NCBI GenBank assembly: GCA_032433765.1
Contig: JAVIAB010000160.1
Span: 38,404,223 to 38,468,222, forward strand
DNA: 64,000 bases
DNA from: Megaustenia siamemsis
Taxonomy: Eukaryota > Mollusca > Gastropoda > Stylommatophora > Ariophantidae
Direction of reading: 5' to 3'
This document shows, one piece after another, positions 10,186 through 21,096 of the stretch; the stretch's first letter is position 1, and each line of letters opens with the position of its first letter. A program made the position numbers and the translations under genes. The notes under the pieces were generated by a model. It searched no databases, was not told the origin of the DNA, and worked only from the letters and a program-made list of their open reading frames with translations.

Positions 10186-10818
10186 GTGGATATCAAAGTT
10201 GAAGGAATAGACCTGGAGACAGTTCAGAGCTACAACTACCTTGGGCATACTATAACCAGTGATGGAAAATGTAAAACTTAAATGAATAAAGGAATGGCAA
10301 AAAAGTTATTTTAATGTCATGAAAAATATACTATAATAACATCAAAACAAATAACACCAGGGCTAAAACTAAAAATAGCAAAATGTTATATCTTCTCGAC
10401 GTTCCTGTATGGTGCAGAAAAATGGACATTAGACAAGAAAACAGAACAGAAAAATGAAGCCTTTGAAATATGGATTTATTTAAAAATAGAAAGTTTTGGA
10501 TGGAAAGAAAAGAAAACAAACGATGAAGTCTTAAAACAACTAAAAATGAAAAGGGAACTACTAAACACAATTAGAACAAGACAAATGAAATTTTTGGGCC
10601 ATGTTAAAAGACATAGCAGCTTACTGAAAGTAACATTGGAAGGGAAAATACAAGGTAAAAGAGGCAGAGGCAGACCAAGATTAATATGGACGAGTAACAT
10701 CAAAAGATGGACAAGTCAGCCTATGACAACTTGCACCATCCAAGCAAGAGACAGAGCGGAATGGCGCTCCGTGGCAGCCAACCTTCGATGCGGAGACGGC
10801 ACTAAATGATGATGATGA
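10186..10818 (+). mobile_element. RTE-d LINE, 5'-truncated
   Basis: A longer RTE-d fragment starting at the VEGIDLETVQSYNYLGHT segment and running through YGAEKWTLDKK, MKFLGHVKRHSS and GKRGRGRPRLIW to the ATGATGATGA tail. Small indels break the frame early; the last 264 bases remain open. Confidence 0.85.
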
Positions 10819-11042
10819 CTGCTCCTTCAAGTGCGCTTCAAGAAATAATTTAATAGGGACATTTTTGGTACGGATTGTCGGTCCTGCTTCGAAATGTCTG
10901 TAACCGACATCTTAGATCCATGTCTAACAAATACTGATACTTCAGACCTTACAACATTCACGTTGATATGATCTTATTATTTCAACATCGAAACCGGTAA
11001 GCTAATTATTGCAGTTATCCAGGAAAAAAACTGTTCAGAGAT

Positions 11043-11215
11043 AATCATCATCAAGTACGCCTACTACGCCTGCTGGCGTAGGTGATCATGTCTCTCCACA
11101 ACTTTCGATCTTGACAGTTATTTATCATTTCTATTGTTCACCTTCTGCCAAGCCATTCTCTTAAGCTGTCTGGTATCTTTTCTCTTTGCTTCCTTCTATT
11201 TCTTCGTCCCTTAGT
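11043..11215 (-). mobile_element. RTE-a LINE, extreme 3' end
   Basis: The (CAT)n tail and terminal motif GCCTGCTGGCGTAGGTGATC lie at the left, followed by complement of the SLREWLGRR region; truncated after about 170 bases. Confidence 0.85.
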
Positions 11216-11540
11216 TAAGAGATAGTATACCGGAAGCACTCCCTTCATTTTTTAGGTCCACGCGAGTGCTACTGAGTTGATGCTAATGAAACAATCATCG
11301 GTGCTTTCGCTGACGTTTGACGCCAGGGATGTATGCTGGAAAACTTGCTGGGCACAATGGAGTTGTCCGATGAGCAAAGAAGATGATCTGTCGGCTAAAC
11401 TAAACTTTCTTGATCATATATTAAAGTTTCAGTGTGCAATATTATGAAAACAAACACAATTGTTGTAGTGTGCTTTCATGTATGTACTGAGTAGATAACA
11501 GAGTTAGATACTTAAGTGCATATCGACTTTGTTTTCAGAC
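11216..11540. other. No gene seen
   Basis: Unique-looking sequence between two RTE-a tails, without motif or frame. Confidence 0.4.
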
Positions 11541-11930
11541 AATCATCATCATCAAGTACCGGGCCTGCTGGCGTAGGTGATCATGTCTCTCCACAACTTT
11601 TGATCACGACAGTTATTTATCATTTCTGTTGTTGGCCTTCTGCCAAGCTATTCTCGTAAGCTATCTTTTCTTTTTGCTTCCCTCTATCTCTTCGTCACTT
11701 AATTTTCCCAATTGTTACAATATATTCCAGCTGTTCTCTTCTCATTACATGGCCAAAAAATGATGATTGTTTTTTCCAAGTTTTGGAAATTAGCTCTCAT
11801 TTTGCTTTGGCCTCTTTCAGAACGTTTTCATTACTCTTCTTAGCTGTCCATGGTATTCTCAACATTCTTCTGTAAAACCACATTTCTACAGACTCCAGTG
11901 ATTTTCCTGTCTGTTGTCCTATCTCAGACA
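11541..11930 (-). mobile_element. RTE-a LINE, 3' fragment
   Basis: Starts with the CATCATCATCAAGTACCGGG tail and continues as complement of the QSSFFGHVMRREQLEY and KKSNENVLKEAKAK segments to the TDRKITGVCRNVVLQ region. Truncated near 11,930. Confidence 0.85.
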
Positions 11931-12216
11931 AGGCGAAGTTTTCAAACCTAAAAATTGTGCTTGTCAACTTTAACCAACTGTTGGGTACTCCTTCAAATAC
12001 AGTCAGAATCGTTCTTCTTCAGTGTGTTCACAGTTTGCTATCACTGTGTGTACATTTCGTTAAATTGTTCAAATAATTTATTGCCTTTGTTTTTTCCCGG
12101 ATTGTTGTGATGCAAATAAAAAATTAATGATCTAACACTGTTCTGAATAACGTAATAGAGGGAAATAGGTGAGAGTTAGTGTGGAAAATTGGCGACCTCG
12201 TTATAACTGAATGAGA
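11931..12216. other. No recognised feature
   Basis: AT-rich sequence leading into a minisatellite. Confidence 0.4.
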
Positions 12217-12435
12217 TAGGATTGGTCGAGAATAATAAGGTGATAGGATTGGTCGAGAATAATAAGGTGATAGGATTGGTCGAGAATAATAAGGTGATAG
12301 GATTGGTCGAGAATAATAAGGTGATAGGATTGGTCGAGAATAATAAGGTGATAGGATTGGTCGAGAATAATAAGGTGTAAGGATTGGTCGAGAATAATAA
12401 GGTGATAGGATTGGTCGAGGATAATAAGGTGTAAG
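12217..12435. repeat. 27-bp minisatellite, about 8 copies
   Basis: Unit contains AGGATTGGTCGAGAATAATA; copies are nearly identical. Confidence 0.95.
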
Positions 12436-12683
12436 ATAGAGTGAGCGAGTAATGGATCAGGATGACATTCTAAATTCCTTTAATAAGACAAGAAGGGTTT
12501 AATGAATCGTGCAATGAAGTTAGACTATAACTATGAATGTATGAATATATATGACTATAACTATGAATGTATGAATATAAATGACTATAACTATGAATGT
12601 ATGAATATAAATGACTATAACTATGAATGTATGAATATAAATGACTATAACTATGAATGTATGAATATAAATGAAAATAACTA

Positions 12684-12685
<2 letters not shown>

Positions 12686-12734
<49 letters not shown>
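12686..12734. repeat. (AT)n microsatellite
   Basis: About 24 AT units inside the 30-bp minisatellite, probably expanded from the ATATAT within the unit. Confidence 0.95.
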
Positions 12735-12736
<2 letters not shown>

Positions 12737-12774
12737 CTATAACTATGAATATATATGACTATAACTGTGAATAA

Positions 12775-13031
12775 AAGGGAGCTCTTAAAAAACATCAGAA
12801 AGAAGCAATCAACATTTTTCGGGCACATCATGAGAAGAGGAAAGTTGGAATACTTGGTTACAACTGGCAAAATAAAAGGAAAGAGAGATCGCGGGCGACA
12901 AGGAGAGAAAATACTGGATAGCTTGGTGTCATGGTATGGAAAACAGTCAACAACAGAACTGATACGATGCACTGTAGATAGAAGATTGTGGAGGGACATG
13001 ATCACCTACGCCAACCGTTATGGCACATGAT
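12775..13031 (+). mobile_element. RTE-b LINE, severely 5'-truncated, inserted in minisatellite
   Basis: Forward reading: KRELLKNIRKKQSTFFGHIM, then KLEYLVTTGKIKGKRDRGR, then ILDSLVSW, with the frame continuing to the ACCTACGCCAAC end and ATGATGATGA tail. Family b ORF otherwise continues far upstream, so only ~250 bases were copied. Flanks ATAACTGTGAATA and ATAACTATGAATA may be a TSD, although the surrounding array repeats that sequence. Confidence 0.9.
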
Positions 13032-13296
13032 GATGATAACTATGAATATATGAATATATATGACTATAACTATGAATGTATGAATATATATTACTATGAC
13101 TATGCATGTATGAATATATATGACTATAACTATGAATGTATGAATATATATGACTATAACTATGAATGTATGAATATATATGACTATAACTATGAATGTA
13201 TGAATATACATGACTATAACTATGAATGTATGAATATATGACTATAACTATGAATGTATGAATATATATGACTAAAACTATGTAAGCAAAAAAAAA

Positions 13297-13546
13297 GGTA
13301 AAGAGCCCCCGTCACGCCAAGTGGCGTATAGGGAATATGGTGTTAGTGACCATATATTTTACAGCCCTTCGGCACATGATTTTAGGGTAATGTGGTCGGG
13401 ATTACACCCGTGCTGCTGTACTTCCCCAGAAAAAACTCCGGTACCCATTAAATTATAGGTGAACCCGGGGCCGTCTGTTGCGATCGAACCCTACCTCTTG
13501 TCCTTTGTAGTCCAGTTCACTAACCACTGAGCTATCGCTGCTCCCT
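13297..13546 (-). mobile_element. SINE-1 inserted in minisatellite
   Basis: Complement of SINE-1, with the hairpin ACGCC-AAGT-GGCGT near the left end and box A complement at 13,525-13,540. Minisatellite sequence resumes directly after it. Confidence 0.88.
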
Positions 13547-13640
13547 CTATAACGATGTATGTATGAATATATGTATATATATATGACTATAATTATGAAT
13601 AAATGACTATATATGACTATAACTTTGAATAGATTGCAAG

Positions 13641-13905
13641 AGATTCAAGTCAAAAGTAATGATCAGCGTTACTTATGAAACTAAAGAAGATATAAACAAC
13701 ACAGAACTTGGGATGTCAGTTGCTCTGCGCAGAGAAATCAACTGACAAGAACTATTATGAGCTTGTAGTCGTCCCGCGAGGGTGACCTATCAACTAACTA
13801 AACTGACTAGCATTTCTGTTCATTTGTGCATAATAACAATTATTGCTTGTTGATTTGATTTACTATAAAGCTTTCATTTCATTTCATAATTATGTGAAAA
13901 CTTGT
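13641..13905. other. No recognised feature
   Basis: Short AT-rich stretch with no frame. Confidence 0.4.
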
Positions 13906-13907
13906 GG

Positions 13908-14375
13908 TTATCTTCTTCTTCTACCTTTCATCTCCCTGTGGAACATAGGTCTTCAACTAACACTTTCCAAGCCGTTCTGTTTCTTGCCATTCTTTTAAGA
14001 TCATTCCATGCCTTACCTATCATCTTCATCTCTGCTTTCATCTGTCTTCTCCAAGAACATTTTGGTTTTCCTCATTGTCTTTTTTCCTTGGGGATTCCAA
14101 AAGGGGCATGTTGTGTAATACTCTCAGTTGGCTTCCGCAATGTGTGTCCAATCCAGAACCATCGTCTTCGCTGTATCTCTTTATTCACTGGTGTTTGACT
14201 GGTAATTTTCCACAATTCTGTGTTAGTGATTTTGTCCTGCTATTTCCATCCTTTTATTCTGCACAAGCTTCCATTAATGAAGCTCTGTATCTTCATGATT
14301 GTCAATTTTTTTGTTCTCCATGTTTCACAGCCAATATCATCTGCTGATAGGACTGACTTAACATTTGAGTTCCAA
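13908..14375 (-). mobile_element. RTE-c LINE, 3' fragment
   Basis: The complement gives the longest RTE-c view: CETWRTKK, a long linker, WIGHTLRKPTE-like, then GKPKCSWRRQMKAE and GKAWNDLKRMARNRTAWK, ending EDLCSTGR with a GAAGAAGAAG tail at the left edge. Stops interrupt it. Confidence 0.83.
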
Positions 14376-14390
14376 TTTTTAATTTTTGAA

Positions 14391-14576
14391 AATCATCATC
14401 ATCATCATGTGCCATGCCGGTTGGCGTAGGTGATCATGTCCCTCCACAATCTTCTATCCACAGTGCATCGTATTAGTTCTGTTGTTGACTGTTTTCCATG
14501 CCATGGCACCAAGCTATCCAGTATTTTCTCTCTTTGTCGTCCGCGATCTCTCTTTCCTTTTATTTTGCCAGGTTAT
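14391..14576 (-). mobile_element. RTE-b LINE, extreme 3' end
   Basis: CATCATCATCATG tail at the left, terminal motif GCCGGTTGGCGTAGGTGATC, then complement of the KGKRDRGRQREKILDS region; truncated after ~185 bases. It abuts the 5' end of the RTE-c copy. Confidence 0.87.
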
Positions 14577-15030
14577 TTTGCCAGTATTAAAAAAAATACA
14601 ATATAAAAATAATAATAATTTTAAAAATACAACTCGTGGATATATTAGACATAAAATCCGGAAGCTAAAATTATAAATTACAGTCATTACTCTTGATGTA
14701 ATATCGACTTTTGTCTTCATGATTGCACGACCAAGTGCTGAATATAATATTATCCTTGCTACGTTAAAAATTGCACTTGTTGGAAATGAAGTGGTAAATT
14801 CAGTTAAAAAATGAAAAAAGAACAAAGAAATGCATGTATGTTGTATATTATTCATTCGCGTTGCAATCTAACAAGGGAAACAAGCCAATAGAATTGCGAC
14901 AGCGACGCATACTTTTATATTTAAAGAAATTACTTCTCTGAAGCCGATCAATATTTGCAGTTTATTGTTTTGTTTTTTCCTCACACACGAATGCTCATAC
15001 GCAGAATGCAACAAACTCATTTATAAAACG
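14577..15030. other. No gene seen
   Basis: AT-rich sequence leading into a long microsatellite. Confidence 0.4.
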
Positions 15031-15202
15031 CACATACATACATACATATATACATACATACATACATACATACATACATACATACATACATACATACATA
15101 ATTACATACATACATACATAATTACATACATACATACATACGTACATACATACATACATACATACATACATACATACATACATACATACATACATACATA
15201 CA

Positions 15203-15236
<34 letters not shown>

Positions 15237-15716
15237 CATACATACATACATACATACACACATACATACATACATACATAATTACATACATACATACATA
15301 CACAAACCACACCCACACGCACGCACGCATACACACACGCGTACACACACACTCATACATACATGCATGCATACATACATACACACACATATATACATAC
15401 ATACATACACACACACATACATACATACATACATACATACATACATACATACATACATACATACATACATACATACGTACATACATACACAAACACTCAT
15501 ACACACACACACGCACGCACGCATACACACACGCGTACACACACACTCATACATGCTTGCATACATGCATACACACACATATATACATACATACATACAC
15601 ACATACATACATACACATACAAACACTCACACACACACACACGCACTCATACACACACGCGTATACACACACAGTCATACATACATACATACATGCATAC
15701 ATACATACATACATAC
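15031..15716. repeat. (ACAT)n microsatellite with CA/CG-rich islands
   Basis: Nearly 690 bases of ACAT/TACA repeat. An island of CACACGCACGCACGC/CGCGTACACACAC type occurs three times (about 15,307, 15,505 and 15,625), so blocks were duplicated as larger units. Forward readings (THIHTYIHT) and reverse readings (YVCMYVCM) of over 180 codons are repeat artefacts. Confidence 0.97.
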
Positions 15717-15914
15717 TTAAATCCACTTACCCTCTTAGTTATTTCCTAATTAAATATTTTCTTCTCTTGTTTTCTCCATGCAGTTTATTTTTCCTCTTTC
15801 CACTCTTTATTGTTTTAAATTTCTTTCTCACCACTTTCTACTCGCTTCACCAGACACCACCTTCTTCCTCTTTCATTTATTCTCTTCTGTGTTTCTATTT
15901 AATCATATATATAT

Positions 15915-16141
15915 ATGACGTATAGGGAATATGGTGTTAGCGACCATAATTTTTACAGACCTTCGGCACATGATTTTTGGGGTAATGTGGTCGGTATTAC
16001 GCCCGTGCCGCTTTACTTTCCCAGAGAAAAAAACCGGTACCAATTAAGGCTGTCTAAACCTGGAAGCCATCGATCAGGATCGAACCCAATCTCTTGTCCT
16101 TAGTAGTACAGTTCAGTAACCACTGAGCTATCGCGGCTCCC
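15915..16141 (-). mobile_element. SINE-1, tail-truncated
   Basis: Complement of SINE-1 with box A at the right (GAGCTATCGCGGCTCCCC complement). The left edge starts inside the hairpin at an ATATAT run, so the 3' tail is missing. Confidence 0.87.
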
Positions 16142-16336
16142 CATTTAATCATGTTGTCTTCCCTATATTCAACTCTCCTTTTCTACTAGTTTATTTTCCT
16201 TTTGCGTGCTTTTTCTACACTTATGTTTTTTTCATCTGACAGTACTTTATCTTCTCACTATTTTTCATTCTGTATTCTTCTAATTTTATTCTCCTAAATT
16301 TATTTCATCTTTCGTTTCTTGTATTATTTCAGTACC

Positions 16337-16416
<80 letters not shown>
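16337..16416. repeat. (ATC)n microsatellite
   Basis: About 26 ATC units. Unlike the other CAT/GAT tracts here it has no LINE end attached. The preceding 200 bases are T/C-rich. Confidence 0.95.
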
Positions 16417-16419
16417 CCA

Positions 16420-17105
16420 TCCCTATAATTATTTCATTTATAATTATTTACCGCTAACATAATTGACCTTATCGTTTTCTAAAACCTCTCTCGTCTGCTG
16501 CCATTTCTGTCCATATCTCTATCTGCCCATATATCTTGTTAATGTACTGTGCCGAAGTTTGGCAACTCTCGATTATTTTGCCGTGCGTTCGCCTTAAGAT
16601 ATCCGATCTATATTAATCAATCCATATCCATGGTGGTATGTTTTCAAAGATTCACGCATATATGGGATTTATTATGTGTTTTTAAAATGTGTTTATCTCG
16701 TTTATATTGTGAAGATACATACAAAGTGCGACTTTTGTTGATGTTTTAATATAATTGTTAATTACCCGTGTTTACCGAGACGGTTGGAATACAGGTTGTG
16801 TTATTTTGAAATCCGGTCTCTACAAAGTTACATAACTGAGAAATTATTCCACCGCTGAAAAGGCACCAACCACAGGTTAGTGATATGATAACGAGAGTTC
16901 GCATTCGAGCTCAGTCAATGACTTTTAAGCTCATCCAGCTGTAAATAGGTATCTGACGTATCTGGAGAAGAAATACGACACTTGCGCGAAACCAATTATG
17001 TCACTTAAAATGTGTCAAAGATGATAAGAAACATGGACACAATATTCTGTACACGCCATGAGGTGGTGTGATGTTCTTTCTTCTTCTTATTCTGCTTGGT
17101 CTCTT
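16420..17105. other. No gene seen; possible decayed SINE at 16,868-16,960
   Basis: Part of this stretch (ATTCGAGCTCAG, then AAGCTCATCCAGCTGTAAAT and GGTATCTGAC) resembles the box B and early body of tRNA-derived SINEs but is not close to the five families here. The rest holds nothing I recognise. Confidence 0.35.
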
Positions 17106-17109
17106 TTTT

Positions 17110-18390
17110 CATAATCATCAGGTTGCGTGTCCATTGCTGAACGTTGCACTCATCACAGCTCATCGGAAAGAACCTCTCTCTCTCTAGCCAGATTCCCACT
17201 TCTGTTGTCATGTTCAATGTCTCCTTGATGTCTTGAAACCACCTTCTTAGTATGCTCTTGTCTTGTCTTCCTGAAACTACCTTCGTCTTAGTATGTTCCT
17301 GTCTTGACTTCTTGAAACCACCTTCTTGTTAGTATGCTCCTGTCTTGACTTCTTGAAACCACCTTCTTGTTAGTATGCTCCTGTCTTGACTTCTTGAAAC
17401 CACCTTCTTCTTAGTATGCTCCTGTCGTGACTTCTTGAAACCACCTTCTTCTTAGTATGCTCCTGTCTTGACTTCTTGAAACCACCTTCTTCTTAGTATG
17501 CTCCTGTCTTGACTTCTTGAAACCACCTTCTTCTTAGTATGCTCCTGTCTTGACTGCTTGAAACCACCTTCTTCTTAGTATGCTCCTGTCTTGACTTCTT
17601 GAAACCACCTTCTTCTTAGTATGCTCCTGTCTTGACTTCTTGAAACCACCTTCTTCTTAGTATGCTCCTGTCTTGACTTCCTGAAACCACCTTCTTTTTA
17701 GTATGCTCCTGTTTTGACTTCTTGAAACCACCTTCTTCTTAGTATGCTCCTGTCTTGACTTCCTGAAACCACCTTCTTCTTAGTATTCTCCTGTTTTGAC
17801 TTCTTGAAACCACCTTCTTCTTAGTATGCTCCTGTTTTGATTTCTTGAAACCACCTTCTTCTTAGTATGCTCCTGTTTTTACTTCTTGAAACCACCTTCT
17901 TCTTAGTATGCTTCTGTCTTGACTTCTTGAAACCACCTTCTTCTTAGTATGCTCCTGTTTTGACTTCTTGAAACCACCATCTTCTTAGTATGCTCCTGTT
18001 TTGACTTCTTGAAACCACCTTCTTCTTAGTATGCTCCTGTTTTGACTTCTTGAAACCACCTTCTTCTTGGTGTGCTTCTGTCTTGTCGCCCTGAAAACAT
18101 GTCTTTCGTTAGTGTTCTCTTCAGGCCACTGTGTCTTTTGACGTGGCCTTATTATTTACATTTCCTCTGTAAGATGCTGTTGAGGAATAAATTCATTTCA
18201 AAGTTTAGGTCTTTTAATATGTCTTCATTGTTCTTTTTTATTATGCAAGAAATCTTTTTTCTTTAACATTTCGTTTCGATTGAATCAGTTTTTTTTTCAT
18301 TGTTGTTTGCGAATTTGTCCATGATTCACAACCATATGTTGCTTTTTGGAAGATACATGCTCTGGTTGGTTCTAAATCTATTGTCTAGTT
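17110..18390 (-). mobile_element. RTE-e LINE, 3' ORF fragment containing a minisatellite
   Basis: Read on the minus strand from 18,390: YGCESWT, then an EDILKDLNF-like segment, then GHVKRHSGLKRTL, then FSGRQDRS, and after the repeat block FQDIKETLNMTTEVG and WLERE. This order matches the C-terminal end of RTE-type ORFs and the plus-strand copy at 51,650-51,985 (HVKRHNSLKKKI). The basic GRR linker between the two halves has expanded into a 41-bp minisatellite. Frameshifts and stops show it is inactive. Confidence 0.75.
17228..18085. repeat. 41-bp minisatellite, about 21 copies, derived from RTE-e
   Basis: Unit contains CTTGAAACCACCTTCTTCTT and AGTATGCTCCTG. On the minus strand it encodes QDRSILRRRWFQE, the expected basic linker of the LINE ORF, so the repeat grew from coding sequence. 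As 41 is not a multiple of three, each unit shifts frame. Confidence 0.93.
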
Positions 18391-18504
18391 GGTGGTGTGT
18401 CTCCTTTAAAGCTACTTAATATAGTTGATATAGTTTCATAGTCAATCGTGCTATAGGAGGTGTGTGAAGCGTTTTTTTTTTGTTAAGTCGCAAACATTTG
18501 CAGA

Positions 18505-18780
18505 TGATATTGGCTGAATTGTTAGTGCACTGGGTTCATGATCGGAAGAGTTGGGTTTAATTATCAGCAGTGCCGAATATTTTGTTCACATCAAAAAGGC
18601 TTCGGGTTTCACCCAGCCTTTGAAAATGGGTACCTGTGATTCCTTTTAGGGAGTAAACGCGGCCTGGTGTAAAACTGACTACATCGCCCAAAAATGCACG
18701 CTTGGTCTTTGAAAAGTATAGACACTAGAACCGCATTACCTATCCCTTAGCAATGTAGGGAGAGAACAATTACTTTACTT
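18505..18780 (+). mobile_element. SINE-2-like copy, diverged
   Basis: Decayed box A (TTGGCTGAATTGTTAGTG) and box B (GGTTTAATTATC), then the shared body: CACCCAGCCTTT, GGGTACC, and a tail near TCCCTTAGCAATGTAGGG with a final TTACTTTACTT. An old copy intermediate between SINE-1 and SINE-2. Confidence 0.7.
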
Positions 18781-19134
18781 TGAGATAATGACGTCAGTGG
18801 CTCAATAATTTGAAAAGCGTAACAGAAATGAAATAGTGAGATCAACACTAAACGCGACATGAAGAGACAGCCCGAAGTGATTAAATAAGGAAAAGATATG
18901 GGGATACATCGATACTTGACTACGTTTAAGACTTGGAAAATATAGGAGCCATGTCGCCGGATGTTTATAGAGAGTTAAGTCGTTAAAACCAGGTTTCGCT
19001 AGCATTCTGATTTTTACCAAAATAATTTCTTTCATTTACCCTAGCGGTTAGTGCAGGACGTTATGTTTGGTAATTCAACACCGGACGGGTGGTGGGTCGG
19101 AGCAAGCTTTGTGGGTGGGTGAGTTAATGGATTG
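18781..19134. other. No gene seen
   Basis: Unique-looking DNA without motif. Confidence 0.4.
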
Positions 19135-19480
19135 ACGGATTGGTGAATATATAGATAGAAAGATAGACAGAAAGATGGATGGATGAATGGATGAATGGAT
19201 GAATGGATGGATGGATTGATAGAAAGATAGATGGATTGACTGGCTGGTGTGTGGATGGATGGATGGACCGATTGATGTATAGATGGTAATGTAGATAGCA
19301 AGACCGATGAATGGGTGGTAGATGGATGGATATAAAGATGGATATGTGGATGGATGGGCCGACTGCTGGATAGTTGGATACTTCATCCATCCATCTCTCT
19401 GTATGTCTATCTTTCAATCTACAGATGGATATATAGACAAACAGAGAGATTAATAGATGGTTCGATGAGTGCAAGTGGGC
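19135..19480. repeat. (GGAT)n-type microsatellite
   Basis: Imperfect GATGGATG/GATAGATG tetranucleotide tract. Reverse S/I/H/P-rich readings are artefacts. Confidence 0.92.
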
Positions 19481-19717
19481 TGGTTGGTAGGTAAATACTT
19501 AGGTAAACTAGACTAAAAAAAAATTAATCGAAATAGTGAAGATACTGCAGGATTTCCATGAGACAGAGAACATAATCAGACGCAGAATCAAATTGAGAAA
19601 ACATTGCACGAATGAAGTAAATGACAACACAGTGAACATCGTACACGTGACATGACACATGCGATCAGTGATTATAGTCCTCAAAGCTGAATTTTTTTCA
19701 TGGCTGAACGACAACAG

Positions 19718-20114
19718 AAAGAAAGAAAGAACGAAAGAATGAAAGAAAGAAAGAAAGAAAGAAAGAACGAAGGAAAGAAAGAAAGAAAGAAAGAAAGAAC
19801 GAAAGAAAGAACGAAAGAAAGAAAGAACGAAAGAAAGAAAGAAAGAAAGAAAGAATGAAGGAAAGAAAGAAAGAAAGAAGAAAGAAAGAAAGAAAGAAAG
19901 AAAGAACGAAAGAACGAAAGAAAGAAAGAACTAAAGAAAAAGAAAGAAAGAAAGAAGAAAGAAAGAAGAAAGAAAGAAAGAAAGAAAGAAAGAAGAAAGA
20001 AAGAACGAAAGAAAGAAAGAACGAAAGAAAGAAAGAAAGAAGAAAGAAAGAAAGAAGAAAGAAAGAAAGAAAGAACGAAAGAAAGAAAGAAAGAAAGAAC
20101 GAAAGAAAGAACGA

Positions 20115-20162
<48 letters not shown>

Positions 20163-20720
20163 ACGAAAGAAAGAAAGAAAGAACGAAAGAAAGAACGAAA
20201 GAAAGAAAGAACGAAAGAAAGAAAGAAAGAAAGAACGAAAGAAAGAACGAAAGAAAGAAAGAACGAAAGAAAGAAAGAAAGAAAGAACGAAAGAAAGAAC
20301 GAAAGAAAGAACGAAAGAAAGAAAGGAAGAAAGAAAGAACGAAAGAAAGAAAGAACGAAAAAAGAAAGAAAGAAAGAAAGAAAGAATGAAAGAAAGAAAG
20401 AAAGAACGAAAGAAAGAACGAAAGAAAGAATGAACGAAAGAAAGAAAGAAAGGAAGAAAGAACGAAAGAAAGAAAGAAAGAAAGACAAGATTGATTGAGA
20501 AAGAGTTTTTGAGGGAGGGAGGGAGAGAGAGAAAGAGATAAAGAAAGAAAAGAAGGAAGAAACAGTGAGGATGAAGTAGAACAGTTGGAGGAGAGGGAGA
20601 AATGAAGGAAATAAGTAATGAAGGAATGAAGGAAGGAGGAAGGAAGGAAGGAATTGGGGAGAGGAGGAAAAAAGAATGGTGGGAGGGGGAGGAAGAAAGG
20701 AATGAATTGAGGTAGCAAGG
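19718..20720. repeat. (GAAA)n microsatellite and purine-rich flank
   Basis: About 770 bases of GAAAGAAAGAAC variants followed by AG-rich sequence to 20,720. The strand asymmetry is extreme (plus strand almost free of pyrimidines), a context able to form triplex DNA. Reverse FLSFFLSF readings of up to 358 codons are artefacts. Confidence 0.97.
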
Positions 20721-21040
20721 AAGGAAGTGGTCTGTGATTTCTTTGTTGTTCTTACTTTCACGAGCCAGAGTCATAAATTTAGTGACTCAATCGTTGCGTG
20801 CAACGGGTCAATTAAGGGCATAGTTCATGCTACTTGCAACGTATAACCAGTGCCCTACCCTAATGTTGCTTCAACGGTTTTAATGCAAATAACGCTATTT
20901 AACGACTGTGCTTCTATTGTTCTCAATTGCATCTTTGTTAATGGCTTATTTCCAGTCAAAATGAGAATAAAATTAGCAATTTCTTTGACATTCCTTATTG
21001 AACACGCTGGATCAATATTTTCAGATTATTACTGAAATTC
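20721..21040. other. No gene seen
   Basis: Short forward frame of 61 codons without any motif. Confidence 0.4.
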
Positions 21041-21042
21041 GA

Positions 21043-21043
21043 T

Positions 21044-21096
<53 letters not shown>

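Larger units (their letters stand above)
12531..13640. repeat. 30-bp minisatellite, interrupted by an RTE-b and a SINE-1
   Basis: The unit combines GACTATAACTATGAATGT and ATGAATATA. Blocks lie at 12,531-12,774, 13,032-13,290 and, decayed, 13,547-13,640. The first gap is an RTE-b 3' end and the second a SINE-1. Both strands stay open in 10-residue periods (YNYECMN and the reverse IVIVIYIHTF), which is an artefact. Confidence 0.95.

Noticed and set aside
14965..15749. Frames of 183-251 codons made of HTYI or YVCM repeats
   Set aside because: Translation of an ACAT microsatellite on both strands.
19681..20774. Frames of 345-358 codons rich in F, L and S, and a forward K/E/R-rich frame
   Set aside because: Translation of a GAAA purine tract; no domain.
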